From the NCBI RefSeq assembly GCF_042434095.1, contig NZ_JBHLUE010000006.1:62001-126000 (forward strand): 64,000 nt of DNA, given 5' to 3'. The notes below the pieces were generated by a model. That model saw only the letters and a program-made list of their open reading frames with translations. It was not told where the DNA came from and did no database searches. Both the position numbers and the translations under genes were made by a program. Positions 44,558 to 52,408 of this stretch are shown one piece after another (within the stretch, counting starts at the first letter, position 1; each line of letters opens with the position of its first letter). Source of the DNA: KBS50 sp042434095. Lineage in GTDB: Bacteria > Actinomycetota > Actinomycetes > Mycobacteriales > Micromonosporaceae.

Positions 44558-45670
44558 ATGCGGGTGCCGGCGCCGGACCCCGCGGCTGCCCCACCCGAGG
44601 CCGCCCACGGCGGTGAGCCGGCGCGGTCCGACGGCGACCTGCGCCGCCGGATCGACGCCGAGCTGCGGGACTTCATGGACGGGCGGGGACCCGACGGCCG
44701 GTCCGGTACGCCGCCCGAGGCGTTCGACCTGCTCCGCCGGTTCGTGCTGGACGGCGGCAAGCGGCTGCGGCCACGGTTCTGCTACTGGGGCTGGCGCGCC
44801 GCGGGCGGCGCGGACGGGCGGCCCATCGTGACCGCCGCGGCCGCGCTCGAGCTGTTCCACGCCTTCGCCCTGATCCACGACGACATCATGGACGGCAGCG
44901 ACCTGCGCCGGGGCAGGCCCTCGGCGCACCGGCACCTGGCCGCCGTACACGCCCGCTCGGCTCGGCGGGGCGATCCGGCCGGGTACGGGCGGAACGCGGC
45001 CCTGCTCTGCGGCCGGCTCTGCGCGGCCTGGTCCGCGGAGATGTTCGCCGGCTGCGGGCTGGGGCCCGCGGCGGTGCGCCGGGGCGGCGAGATCTACGCC
45101 ATGATGCGGTCCGAGGTGATCGCCGGCCAGTACCTGGACCTCATCTCGGGGGCACGGGGCGGCTCGGCGGACCGGGCGCTGCGGGTGGTGCGGCTGAAGA
45201 CCGCCCGCTACACGGTCACCCGCCCGTTGCAGATCGGCGCGGCGCTCGCGGGCGCCGATCGGGAGCTGCTGGCCGCGCTGGCCGCCTTCGGCGATCCGCT
45301 CGGCGACGCCTTCCAACTTCGCGACGACCTGCTCGGGGTCTTCGGCGACCCCGCCGTGACGGGCAAGCCGATCCTGGACGACCTGCGGGAGGGCAAGCCG
45401 ACGGTGCTGATGGCGCTGACCCGGGCGGGCGCCGACCGGATCCAGGCGGCCCGGATCCGCGATCTGCTCGGTGATCCGCGGCTGGACCCGGCCGGCGCCG
45501 CCGAGCTGCGCGGCATCATCGTCGGCACCGGAGCGCGGGGGCGGGTCGAGGAGATGATCGAGGTACGCGCCCGGGCGGCCCTGGCGGCGCTGTCGGCCAC
45601 GCCGCTGCCCGAGCCGGCGCGGGCGGCCCTGGCCAGCCTCGCGAGCGCGGCGGTGACCCGCCGGAGCTGA
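44558..45670 (+). CDS. Polyprenyl synthetase (trans-isoprenyl diphosphate synthase)
   Basis: 370 residues from ATG 44558 with GGGGAG upstream; ATG 44531 is alternative. First aspartate-rich motif: LELFHAFALIHDDIMDGSDLRRGRP (DDIMD). Second: FGDPLGDAFQLRDDLLGVFGDP, which reads DDLLG instead of DDxxD. Lys/Arg substrate grips GGKRLRPRF and GKPTVLMAL present. It elongates allylic diphosphates with IPP (GPP/FPP/GGPP range unknown). No terpene synthase or carotenoid gene is adjacent, so the product use is open. Confidence 0.9.
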   Translation: MRVPAPDPAAAPPEAAHGGEPARSDGDLRRRIDAELRDFMDGRGPDGRSGTPPEAFDLLRRFVLDGGKRLRPRFCYWGWRAAGGADGRPIVTAAAALELFHAFALIHDDIMDGSDLRRGRPSAHRHLAAVHARSARRGDPAGYGRNAALLCGRLCAAWSAEMFAGCGLGPAAVRRGGEIYAMMRSEVIAGQYLDLISGARGGSADRALRVVRLKTARYTVTRPLQIGAALAGADRELLAALAAFGDPLGDAFQLRDDLLGVFGDPAVTGKPILDDLREGKPTVLMALTRAGADRIQAARIRDLLGDPRLDPAGAAELRGIIVGTGARGRVEEMIEVRARAALAALSATPLPEPARAALASLASAAVTRRS

Positions 45671-45792
45671 TCAGTTCGCGGCGGGAGGCCGCGGAGCGGC
45701 CCGGCCCTCCGCCCGGGCGTGGCGCCCGGCCCTCGGTTCGAGCGGCGGCCTACCCTCCGCCCGGGCGCGGCGGCGCCCGGCGGGGAGATGGC

Positions 45793-45828
45793 GAAGGGGC
45801 CGGCGGCCCGAAGGCTGCCGGCCCCTTC
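45793..45828. terminator. Bidirectional terminator hairpin
   Basis: Perfect 12-bp stem GAAGGGGCCGGC / GCCGGCCCCTTC with a 12-base loop (45805-45816), between converging polyprenyl synthase and YtxH-like genes. The minus-strand gene ends at 45841, 13 bases away. Confidence 0.8.
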
Positions 45829-45840
45829 ATTACCCCGGTG

Positions 45841-46242
45841 CTACAGAGTGGTGCCGTTGGCGCCGGTGCCGCCACCCGAGGTCTTCGGGCGGGTTCCCGT
45901 GCTGCTCGACGTGGTGCTGGCCGTCGAGGTGCTGGTCCCGCTGGTGCCCGTACCGGCCGGGGTGCCGGCGAAGGCGCGATCCGCGGTCGTCAGCTGGGTG
46001 GTGGTGTCGCTGTCGCTCGTGGAGAGCTTCTCACCCAGCTTGGTCTGGCTGAGCCGGTCCTTGCCCTCCGCGTACAGCCGGTTGGCCTGCGCCTGAGCGA
46101 CGCCGGCGGCCTCCTGCACGCTCGGGTGATCCAGGACCTTGCGCCCCTTGACGACCAGCTCCTCGTACTTCTCCCGGCCAGCTCGGGCGCCCAGGACGAA
46201 GCCCGTTGCCAGCCCGCCGATGAACAGAAGCTTTCCGCGCAT
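45841..46242 (-). CDS. YtxH-like small membrane protein
   Basis: 133 residues. N-terminal helix LLFIGGLATGFVLGARAGREKYEELV, then a coiled-coil-like stretch GRKVLDHPSVQEAAGVAQAQANRLYAEGKDRL and a Thr/Ser/Gly-rich C-terminus (TGTSGTSTSTASTTSSSTGT). Layout matches YtxH-domain stress proteins. Function unknown. GAAAGGAG (46246-46253 on the complement) is the ribosome site. Confidence 0.78.
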   Translation of the reverse strand: MRGKLLFIGGLATGFVLGARAGREKYEELVVKGRKVLDHPSVQEAAGVAQAQANRLYAEGKDRLSQTKLGEKLSTSDSDTTTQLTTADRAFAGTPAGTGTSGTSTSTASTTSSSTGTRPKTSGGGTGANGTTL

Positions 46243-46653
46243 GGCGGCTCCTTTCGTTCCTGACGCTCCGTTGCTCCCGGATCCTGCTCCGGGCGGCCTT
46301 TTTTGCTGCCTGCGTCGTCTGTGCTTGCTTACCTACCCATCCTCCCCGCCGCTCATGCCTGTCCGGCGGCGGACGCGCGGAAGAAGCCCGGAAGAGGCGG
46401 GTTCGGCGCCCCGCCCGGCGTCCCCGCGTCCGCGGAGTCGCCGCGCCGCCCGGCGTTCCCCGCACCCGCCGGGTTCGGCGGCACCGCCCGGCGTTCCCGC
46501 GCCGGGCGGCGAAGATCCCGGAAGCGAACGGCGTTCACTGCGCCGGCGGTGCGGGAGCGTGGGCCGGATACCCGGTGGACCGGGAGCGCGGATCGTCCTG
46601 TACTCTTATGCCGTCGCGCGGCGCGGGAGAGATCCCGATGCCGGCCACCGCGA
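46243..46653. other. ~410-base intergenic region before tRNA-Asn
   Basis: No supported gene. The middle (46400-46500) is repetitive GC-rich DNA built from CGCCCGGCGTTCCC-like units. A stem with T-run (GCTCCGGGCGGCCTTTTTTGC, 46286-46306) might be a terminator. The last 60 bases likely hold the tRNA-Asn promoter. Confidence 0.5.
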
Positions 46654-46726
46654 TCCCCCGTAGCTCAATTGGCAGAGCAGCCGGCTGTTAACCGGCAGGT
46701 TTTTGGTTCGAGTCCAAACGGGGGAG
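46654..46726 (+). tRNA. tRNA-Asn (GTT)
   Basis: Cloverleaf: acceptor TCCCCCG pairs with CGGGGGA; D-arm GCTC...GAGC; anticodon stem CCGGC/GCCGG with loop TGTTAAC giving anticodon GTT; T-arm TTTGG-TTCGAGT-CCAAA. CCA is not encoded; a T-rich stretch follows (CTTTTCTTCC). About 210 bases before the MMPL gene. Confidence 0.95.
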
Positions 46727-46934
46727 CTTTTCTTCCGATCATCGCCCGTCGGCCCGCGCCGGCGGGCATCGTCATATCCGGGTTGTCGCATCCGGGTCGT
46801 CATATCCGCGGTCGCGCCGCGTAGCGGTGCATGCCGCGGGTAGTTGGGTGGGTGTCGACCCAGCGCCACCGGCCCGGCCACCCTAGACTCCGGTGCGTCG
46901 TTCTTTGCGTCGATTCACGGAAGTTGGGGGGCGG

Positions 46935-49145
46935 ATGATGCGGACCCGTACGGCGGTGTCCATCGCCGTGGCGGTGGTGGTGGCCTGGTTGGCGATCGGC
47001 GCGTTCGCCGGCCCGTACTCGGGGAAGCTGGCCGAGGTCAGCACGAACGACAACGCGTCGTTCCTGCCGGCGGAGGCCGAGGCCACCAAGGCGCAGAACC
47101 TGGCCAAGGGCTTCGTCGACCGGGAGACCACGCCGGCCCTGGTCGTGTACGAGCGCGCCGGTGGGGTCACCGACGCAGACAAGGCCCGGGCCGCGGCCGA
47201 CGCCCAGAAGTTCGCCCAGATCCAGGGCGTGGTCACCCCGCTGTCGCCGCCGATACCCAGCCAGGACGGCCAGGCGCTCCAGGTGGTGGTGCCGATCGAC
47301 AGCGCCGAGGGCGACCAGATCCGGTCGGTCACCGACCAGCTCCGGACGATCGCCGGCACGGATGCGGGCGGGTTGTCCGTGCACGTGGCCGGGCCGGCCG
47401 GGATCCTCTCCGACCTCGTCGAGGTCTTCTCCTCGATCGACGGACCGCTGCTGCTGGTCACCCTCGCCGTCGTGCTGGTGATCCTGCTGATCGTCTACCG
47501 CAGCCCGATCCTGTGGATCATCCCGTTGCTGGCGGCCGGCATGTCGTACACGATGGCGGCCGTGGCCGTGTACTTCATGACGAAGGCCGACCTGATCAAG
47601 CTCAACGGGCAGTCCCAGGGCATCCTCACGGTGCTGGTGTTCGGCGCCGGAACCGACTACGCGCTGCTGATGATCGCCCGCTACCGGGAGGAACTGCACC
47701 ACCACGCGCGGCCGGTGGACGCCATGAAGGCCGCCTGGCGCGGCGCCGCGCCGGCGATCCTCGCCTCCGGGCTCACCGTCATCGCCGGCCTGCTGTGCCT
47801 GTTGCTGTCCAGTCTCAACTCCAATCGCTCGCTCGGCCCGGTCTCGGCGGTCGGCATCGGCGCCACCCTGATCGTCATGCTCACCCTGCTGCCGGCGCTG
47901 CTGCTGCTCGGCGGGCGCTGGGCGTTCTGGCCGCGCGTGCCGCGCGACGACGACCAGCCGAGCGTCGGCCGGATCTGGCGGCCGGTCGGCCGGTTCGTCG
48001 GCCGGCGGGCCCGACCGGTCTGGCTCGGCACGTCGCTCGTCCTGGTGGCGCTCGCGTTCGGCCTCACCCAGTTGGGCGCCACGAAGCTCGGCCAGACCGA
48101 GCAGTTCACCCAGAACACCGACTCGAAGATCGGCCAGGAGGTCATCAACCGGCACTTCCCGGGCGGGCAGGGCAGCCCGGTGACGATCTTCACCACCACC
48201 GACACCGCCACCCAGGTGGCCGCGGCCGCCAAGGGCGTGTCCGGGGTGACGGCCGTACAGCCGCTGCCCGCGCAGGGCGGGCCCGGCGGGTCCGGCGCCC
48301 CCGGCGGGTCCGGTCAGCCGGGTCAGGGTCAGCCGGGCCAGCCGGGTCAGGGTCAGCCGGGCCAGCCGGGTCAGGGTCAGCCCGAGCCGGCGCCCAAGGT
48401 GGTCGACGGGCGGGTGCAGCTGCAGGCCACCCTGGCCGCGCCGGCCGACAGCCAGCAGGCCGAGGAGACGGTACGCAAGATCCGTACGGCCGTGCACGCC
48501 GTACCCGGAGCGCAGGCGGTGGTGGGTGGCTTCACGGCGATCGACCTGGACACGGCCGACGCCTCCGTACGGGACCGGAACGTCATCATCCCGGTCGTTC
48601 TCGCGGTGATCGCGGTGATCCTGGCCCTGCTGCTGCGCTCGATCGTCGCGCCGCTCCTGCTCATCGTCACCGTGGTGCTGTCCTTCCTGGCCACCCTCGG
48701 GCTCTGCTCGCTGCTGTTCACGTACGTGTTCGGCTTCCCCGGGGTGGACGCGGCGTTCCCGCTGTTCGCGTTCGTCTTCCTGGTCGCGCTGGGCATCGAC
48801 TACAACATCTTCCTGATGACCCGGGTCCGGGAGGAGTCCGGCAAGGCCGGCACCCGGACCGGCGTGCTGCGCGGGCTCGTGGTGACCGGCGGCGTGATCA
48901 CCTCGGCCGGCGTGGTGCTCGCGGCCACGTTCTCCGCGCTGGCGGTGCTCCCGCTGGTGGTGCTCGTCGAGATCGGCGTGGCGGTCGCGGCCGGGGTGCT
49001 GCTGGACACCATCATCGTCCGGTCGCTGCTGGTGCCCGCGCTGACGTACGACATCGGCCGGAAGATGTGGTGGCCCAGCGCCCTGTCCCGGGCCGATGCC
49101 ACCGAGGAGGGCAACCGGCGTGACCGGGCCGTCGAGCAGCTCTGA
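46935..49145 (+). CDS. MMPL/RND-family transporter
   Basis: About 736 residues from ATG 46935 (GGGGGGCGG upstream); a GTG at 46893 would extend it. Two MMPL halves: SIAVAVVVAWLAIGAFAGPYS helix, LLLVTLAVVLVILLIVYRSPILWIIPLL, GTDYALLMIARYREEL (the typical GxDYxxFLxxR region), LTLLPALLLLGG, then the second half VVLAVIAVILALLLRSIVAPLLLIV and LGIDYNIFLMTRVREE. The extracytoplasmic loop between halves has 27-nt tandem units encoding GQGQPGQP (48313-48390). Exports lipids or small molecules in actinobacteria. Confidence 0.93.
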   Translation: MMRTRTAVSIAVAVVVAWLAIGAFAGPYSGKLAEVSTNDNASFLPAEAEATKAQNLAKGFVDRETTPALVVYERAGGVTDADKARAAADAQKFAQIQGVVTPLSPPIPSQDGQALQVVVPIDSAEGDQIRSVTDQLRTIAGTDAGGLSVHVAGPAGILSDLVEVFSSIDGPLLLVTLAVVLVILLIVYRSPILWIIPLLAAGMSYTMAAVAVYFMTKADLIKLNGQSQGILTVLVFGAGTDYALLMIARYREELHHHARPVDAMKAAWRGAAPAILASGLTVIAGLLCLLLSSLNSNRSLGPVSAVGIGATLIVMLTLLPALLLLGGRWAFWPRVPRDDDQPSVGRIWRPVGRFVGRRARPVWLGTSLVLVALAFGLTQLGATKLGQTEQFTQNTDSKIGQEVINRHFPGGQGSPVTIFTTTDTATQVAAAAKGVSGVTAVQPLPAQGGPGGSGAPGGSGQPGQGQPGQPGQGQPGQPGQGQPEPAPKVVDGRVQLQATLAAPADSQQAEETVRKIRTAVHAVPGAQAVVGGFTAIDLDTADASVRDRNVIIPVVLAVIAVILALLLRSIVAPLLLIVTVVLSFLATLGLCSLLFTYVFGFPGVDAAFPLFAFVFLVALGIDYNIFLMTRVREESGKAGTRTGVLRGLVVTGGVITSAGVVLAATFSALAVLPLVVLVEIGVAVAAGVLLDTIIVRSLLVPALTYDIGRKMWWPSALSRADATEEGNRRDRAVEQL

Positions 49146-50364
49146 CGTCATCATCGTGGGCGGTGGCCTGGCCGGCCTGGCCGCCGCCCGCCGGCTGCAC
49201 CGGGCCGGCCTGTCCTGGCAACTCGTCGAGGCCGCCGACCGGCTGGGCGGCCGGGCGACCACCGACGAGCGGGACGGCTTCCTGCTCGACCGCGGCTTCC
49301 AGGTGCTCAACACGGCGTACCCGCGGCTGCGCCGGCTGGTCGACCTGCCGGCGCTGCGTCTGGGCTGCTTCACCTCGGGCGTGCTGGTCCGCCGGGCCGG
49401 CCGGCTGCACCGGCTGAGCCACCCGCTGCGGGAGCCCGGCACGGCCGCGTCCGGCCTGCGGGCCGGGGTGGGCACGCTGGCCGATCGGGTACGCTTCGCG
49501 GCCCTCGCCGGGGCCGTGGCCGCGCTGCCGGCGCAGCGGCTGCTCGCCGCGCCGGAGGTCAGCACCGAGCGCGCGCTCCGCCGGGCCGGCCTCTCCGACC
49601 GGCTCGTCGAGGAGGTGCTCCGGCCGTTCCTGTCCGGGGTCTTCGCCGACAGGCAGCTGGAGACCTCCAGCCACGTGCTCACCATGGTGCTGCGGTCGTT
49701 CGCCCGGGGCCGGATCGGTCTGCCGGCCGGCGGCATGCGCCGGCTGCCCGAGGCGGTCGCCGCGCCGCTGCCCCCCGACCGGCTGCGGACCGGGGTCCGG
49801 GTCCGCGACGTGACGCCGGGCCGGGTCCGCACCGACAACGGCGAGCTGCGCGGACGGGCCATCCTGGTGGCCACCGACCCGGTGGGCGCGGCCGACCTGC
49901 TGCCCGCGCTGCCCCGGCCGCGGATGCACGCGCTCACCACCTACTACCACGCCGCGCCGACGCCGCCGCTGGCCGAGCCGACGCTGCTGCTGGACGGCGA
50001 CCGCCGGGAGATCGTGGCGAACACCGTGGTGATCAGCAACGCCGTGCCGACGTACGCGCCGCCCGGCCGGCACCTGGTGGCGACCTCCGTCGTGGGCCCG
50101 GCCGCGCCGCCCGAACCGGTCGTCCGGGCCGAGCTGACCCGGCTGTACGGGCGGGACACCGCCGACTGGACCCATCTGTCCACCGTGGCGCTGCCGGCCG
50201 CGCTCCCGGCCGCCCCGCCACCGCGCGGCCGGCTGCGCCAGCCGGTGGCCCTCGGCGACGGACTCTGGGTGGCCGGCGACCACCGGGACAGCCCCTCCAT
50301 CCAGGGGGCCCTGGCCAGCGGCTGGCGCGCCGCCGGCGCGATCATCACCACCCTCCGCCGCTGA
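49120..50364 (+). CDS. FAD-dependent oxidoreductase (amine oxidase/protoporphyrinogen-oxidase-like)
   Basis: 414 residues from GTG 49120 overlapping the MMPL stop by 26 bases. N-terminal dinucleotide motif DVIIVGGGLAGLAAARRLHRAGLS, Glu in LVEAADRLGGRATT. RGFQVLNTAYPRLRRL and LTMVLRSFARGRIGLPAGGMRRLPE are amine-oxidase/phytoene-desaturase-like, and C-terminal LWVAGDHRDSPSIQGALASGWRAA is the FAD-binding end. Substrate unknown; might act on a lipid or isoprenoid exported by the coupled MMPL, since both genes are co-translated. Confidence 0.88.
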   Translation: MTGPSSSSDVIIVGGGLAGLAAARRLHRAGLSWQLVEAADRLGGRATTDERDGFLLDRGFQVLNTAYPRLRRLVDLPALRLGCFTSGVLVRRAGRLHRLSHPLREPGTAASGLRAGVGTLADRVRFAALAGAVAALPAQRLLAAPEVSTERALRRAGLSDRLVEEVLRPFLSGVFADRQLETSSHVLTMVLRSFARGRIGLPAGGMRRLPEAVAAPLPPDRLRTGVRVRDVTPGRVRTDNGELRGRAILVATDPVGAADLLPALPRPRMHALTTYYHAAPTPPLAEPTLLLDGDRREIVANTVVISNAVPTYAPPGRHLVATSVVGPAAPPEPVVRAELTRLYGRDTADWTHLSTVALPAALPAAPPPRGRLRQPVALGDGLWVAGDHRDSPSIQGALASGWRAAGAIITTLRR

Positions 50365-50367
50365 CGG

Positions 50368-51141
50368 TCAGGGGGGTGGGGGGCGGAGACCGTCCAGGAC
50401 CACGGCGAGCGCGCGGGCGCGTACCGTCGGATCGGGAGTGAGCTCGGCGGTGCGGGAGGCGCCGACGATCAGCGCGTGCAGTTCGGGCAGGCCGACGTCC
50501 GCGCGGACCGCGCCGGCCCGCTGCGCGCGGTCGAGCAGGCCGGCGAGCACCGTGGTGTAGCGCCGCTTGGCCGCGCCGGTCTCGTCGTCCTCCGGGTCCA
50601 CCCCGGCCGCTGCCAGCGCCGCCACCAGCGTGTTCTTCACGGCCGACCGACCCACCACGTACGTTAGCAGCCCGCGCAACGCCGCCCCCGCGTCCTGCGC
50701 GTCGGCCAGCTCGGCGGCCTTGTCCGCCACCCCTCGCAGCCGCTCCGCGTACACCGCGGTCAGCAGGTCCTCCTTGGTGGGGAAGTGCCGGAACAGCGTG
50801 CCGATCCCCACGCCGGCGGTCCGGGCGATCTCCTCGGTGGACACCCCGGCCCCGCGGTCGGCGATGACCTGCTCGGCAACCGTCAGCAGGCGGGCCCGGT
50901 TACGCCGGGCATCCGCCCGCAACGGCCGGTCCGCGGCCCCCGCCGGTGCCCGGTCGGCCCGGGCCCGCGGTTGGGCGGCCTGGTCCTGCGGCTGGTCGGC
51001 CTGGCCCTGCGGTTGGTCGGCCTGGGCCTGCGGTTGGCCGGCCTTGGCCCGCGGCCGGTCGTCCTGGGCCTGCGGCCGGTCGTCCTGGGCCTGCGGTTGG
51101 TCGGCCTGGGCCCGCGGCCGGTCGCCGGCGGGCGGCGTCAC
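50368..51141 (-). CDS. TetR-family repressor with heptad-repeat N-terminus
   Basis: 257 residues. The TetR HTH is in RNRARLLTVAEQVIADRGAGVSTEEIARTAGVGIGTLFRHFPTKEDLLTAVYAERL; C-terminal ligand domain follows. The first ~70 residues are an unusual tandem heptapeptide of the form QADQPQA/QDDRPQA (21-nt units), which no TetR needs and which is likely a slippage product. Divergent from the SnoaL gene; the 126-base gap holds two strong palindromes, its probable operators. Ends 4 bases after the FAD oxidoreductase gene converges. Confidence 0.9.
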   Translation of the reverse strand: MTPPAGDRPRAQADQPQAQDDRPQAQDDRPRAKAGQPQAQADQPQGQADQPQDQAAQPRARADRAPAGAADRPLRADARRNRARLLTVAEQVIADRGAGVSTEEIARTAGVGIGTLFRHFPTKEDLLTAVYAERLRGVADKAAELADAQDAGAALRGLLTYVVGRSAVKNTLVAALAAAGVDPEDDETGAAKRRYTTVLAGLLDRAQRAGAVRADVGLPELHALIVGASRTAELTPDPTVRARALAVVLDGLRPPPP

Positions 51142-51173
51142 GGCCGGTTGCCGAGTGGGGAGGGGTATGCAAA

Positions 51174-51189
51174 CGGAGTGATCAGTCCG
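51174..51189. promoter_or_regulatory. TetR operator candidate O1
   Basis: CGGAGTGATCAGTCCG: palindrome with arms CGGA...TCCG around TGATCA. Lies in the divergent region between tetR and the SnoaL gene. Confidence 0.75.
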
Positions 51190-51202
51190 TATGCTGTTCT
51201 TA

Positions 51203-51220
51203 TCGGAGTCATGAGTCCGA
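51203..51220. promoter_or_regulatory. TetR operator candidate O2
   Basis: TCGGAGTCATGAGTCCGA: same CGGAGT...AGTCCG half-sites around TCATGA. Its centre is 30 bases from O1, three helical turns, so two TetR dimers could bind on the same face. Confidence 0.75.
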
Positions 51221-51267
51221 TTCTATTCGCCGCTGCCGTTCCGGCCCGCGATCCCTCGGAGGTCACC

Positions 51268-51720
51268 ATGTCGACGCCATCCCGTACCCCCCGCCAGGTG
51301 TTCACCGCCGTGCTGGACGGCGTCACCGGCCAGGACTGGGCCGGCCTGCCCGACCTGTACGCCGAGGACTGTGTCGTCGAGCATCCACACGCGCCCGGCG
51401 CCGGCCGGATCGAGGGCCGGGAGGCGATCCGCGAGCACTTCGCCCGGGCCGGCGACGCGCCCCGGGAGATGCGGGTGGAGAACCTGGTCGTGCACGAGAC
51501 GGCCGACCCCGAGGTGGTGATCGGCGAGTTCGACTACGTGGGCCGGATGCCGGGGACCGGGCGGAGCTTCCGGGCCCGCAACATCTTCGTGACGCGGGTC
51601 CGGGACGGGCGGATCGTGGAGTCCCGCGACTACGCCGACCACGTGACGATCTCCTGGGCGGCCGGCCGCCCCGAGGAACTGCTGGCCGCCGCGGACCGGG
51701 CCGGCGGCGCGGCGAACTGA
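51268..51720 (+). CDS. SnoaL-like polyketide cyclase/ketosteroid isomerase-fold protein
   Basis: 150 residues from ATG 51268 (GGAGG upstream). NTF2-like SnoaL fold: FTAVLDGVTGQDWAGLPDLYAEDCVVEHPHAPGAGRIEGREAIREHFARAG, then VVIGEFDYVGRMPGTGRSFRARNIFVTRVRDGRIVESRDYADHVTISWA. Likely a small-molecule binding or isomerising protein, whose expression TetR would control from O1/O2. No polyketide partner nearby. Followed by a strong terminator. Confidence 0.85.
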   Translation: MSTPSRTPRQVFTAVLDGVTGQDWAGLPDLYAEDCVVEHPHAPGAGRIEGREAIREHFARAGDAPREMRVENLVVHETADPEVVIGEFDYVGRMPGTGRSFRARNIFVTRVRDGRIVESRDYADHVTISWAAGRPEELLAAADRAGGAAN

Positions 51721-51755
51721 CCGGGCGCGGCCCGGTGGCCGTGCCGGGACGTCGA

Positions 51756-51804
51756 ACCGGGGAGGATTGTTGTCGTTCCAGCGACGACAACAATCCTCCC
51801 CGGT
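51756..51804. terminator. Strong 20-bp-stem terminator
   Basis: Arms 51756-51775 (ACCGGGGAGGATTGTTGTCG) and 51785-51804 are exactly complementary with a 9-base loop TTCCAGCGA. The stem contains an internal T/A-rich part GATTGTTGTCG. Insulates the SnoaL gene from the downstream tRNA. Confidence 0.8.
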
Positions 51805-51876
51805 CGAGCCGGGAATTCCGCCCGGCCGGCGCGGACCGGGCGGCGGGCCATGGTGCGTTAGGCTTTCGCCCGGCAG

Positions 51877-51953
51877 GGGGCGGTAGCTCAGCCGGTTAGA
51901 GCAGGGGACTCATAATCCCTCGGTCGCGGGTTCGAGTCCCGCCCGCCCCACCA
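51877..51953 (+). tRNA. tRNA-Met (CAT), or tRNA-Ile2 with lysidine-modified CAT
   Basis: GGGGCGG acceptor pairs CCGCCCC, then A discriminator and encoded CCA. D-arm GCTC...GAGC, anticodon stem GGGAC/ATCCC with loop CTCATAA, so anticodon CAT; T-arm GCGGG-TTCGAGT-CCCGC. Elongator Met is the likelier reading, but tRNA-Ile2 (CAT, needing lysidine) cannot be excluded. The next 20 bases start an integrase-associated hairpin, so this tRNA is probably the attachment site of the element described below. Confidence 0.88.
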
Positions 51954-51960
51954 GCACAAA

Positions 51961-52022
51961 CGCCATGAAGCCGACCGTGGTGCTACTCATGGTGCGAGCG
52001 CGCCACGGTCGGCTTCATGGCG
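51961..52022. repeat. 20-bp-stem hairpin adjoining the tRNA
   Basis: Left arm 51961-51980 (CGCCATGAAGCCGACCGTGG) and right arm 52003-52022 are perfect inverted repeats with a 22-base loop. The right arm includes the ATG from which the integrase relic would begin (52017). Could be a terminator or the end of the inserted element. Confidence 0.75.
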
Positions 52023-52250
52023 ACGGCGAACGGGCGCGGGAAGCGCCAGCGCACGAGATCGAGGAACTGCCCAGTGGCTCTCCGGGTGAAGGTCTACGCC
52101 GGCATCGACCCCATCACCGGGAGCGGCACTACCTGACGGAAGTCATCCCGCAGGCCCGACCGCCCGCAGGGAAGCCGAGAAGGCGCGCACGCGGTTCCTC
52201 GCCAGGTGGACGACGGGCGCAAGCCGCGCAGTCGCACCACAGACGGACGC
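52017..52250 (+). pseudogene. Relic of a tyrosine recombinase/integrase N-terminus
   Basis: Translating across frames gives a clear integrase N-terminus: MATANGRGKRQRT, then IEELPSGS, LRVKVYAGIDPITG, RHYLTEVIPQ, REAEKARTRFLA and QVDDGRKPRSRTT, in that order. Each piece sits in a different frame, needing at least four one-base indels, and the catalytic domain (Arg/His/Tyr) is absent. It points away from the tRNA-CAT gene, the usual position of an integrase beside its attachment site. Confidence 0.7.
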
Positions 52251-52305
52251 CGGTGCGACCCCAGAAAAATGTCGAAACCCGCCAGCGCAAGCTCGGGTCG
52301 GATAC

Positions 52306-52330
52306 TTGACACATCTTTGTTATATGTCAA
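52306..52330. promoter_or_regulatory. Palindromic operator/promoter candidate for the ParA-HEPN operon
   Basis: TTGACACAT-CTTTGTT-ATATGTCAA: nine-base arms with one mismatch and a seven-base spacer in AT-rich DNA, 79 bases before the ParA GTG. TTGACA in the left arm also looks like a -35 element. No dedicated DNA-binding repressor is in the island, so the bound factor is unknown. Confidence 0.55.
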
Positions 52331-52408
52331 TTGCCCATTTTGCAGCCCCCAGGTTGCCGCTTTCGTCGCTAAAGTGACGGGCTGTTGATGACATGACAGG
52401 AGGCCTGA

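Noticed and set aside
46800..49940. Very long minus-strand open frame (over 1000 codons)
   Set aside because: Antisense to the MMPL and FAD genes; low-complexity Arg/Gly/His-rich translation typical of antisense frames in high-GC DNA.
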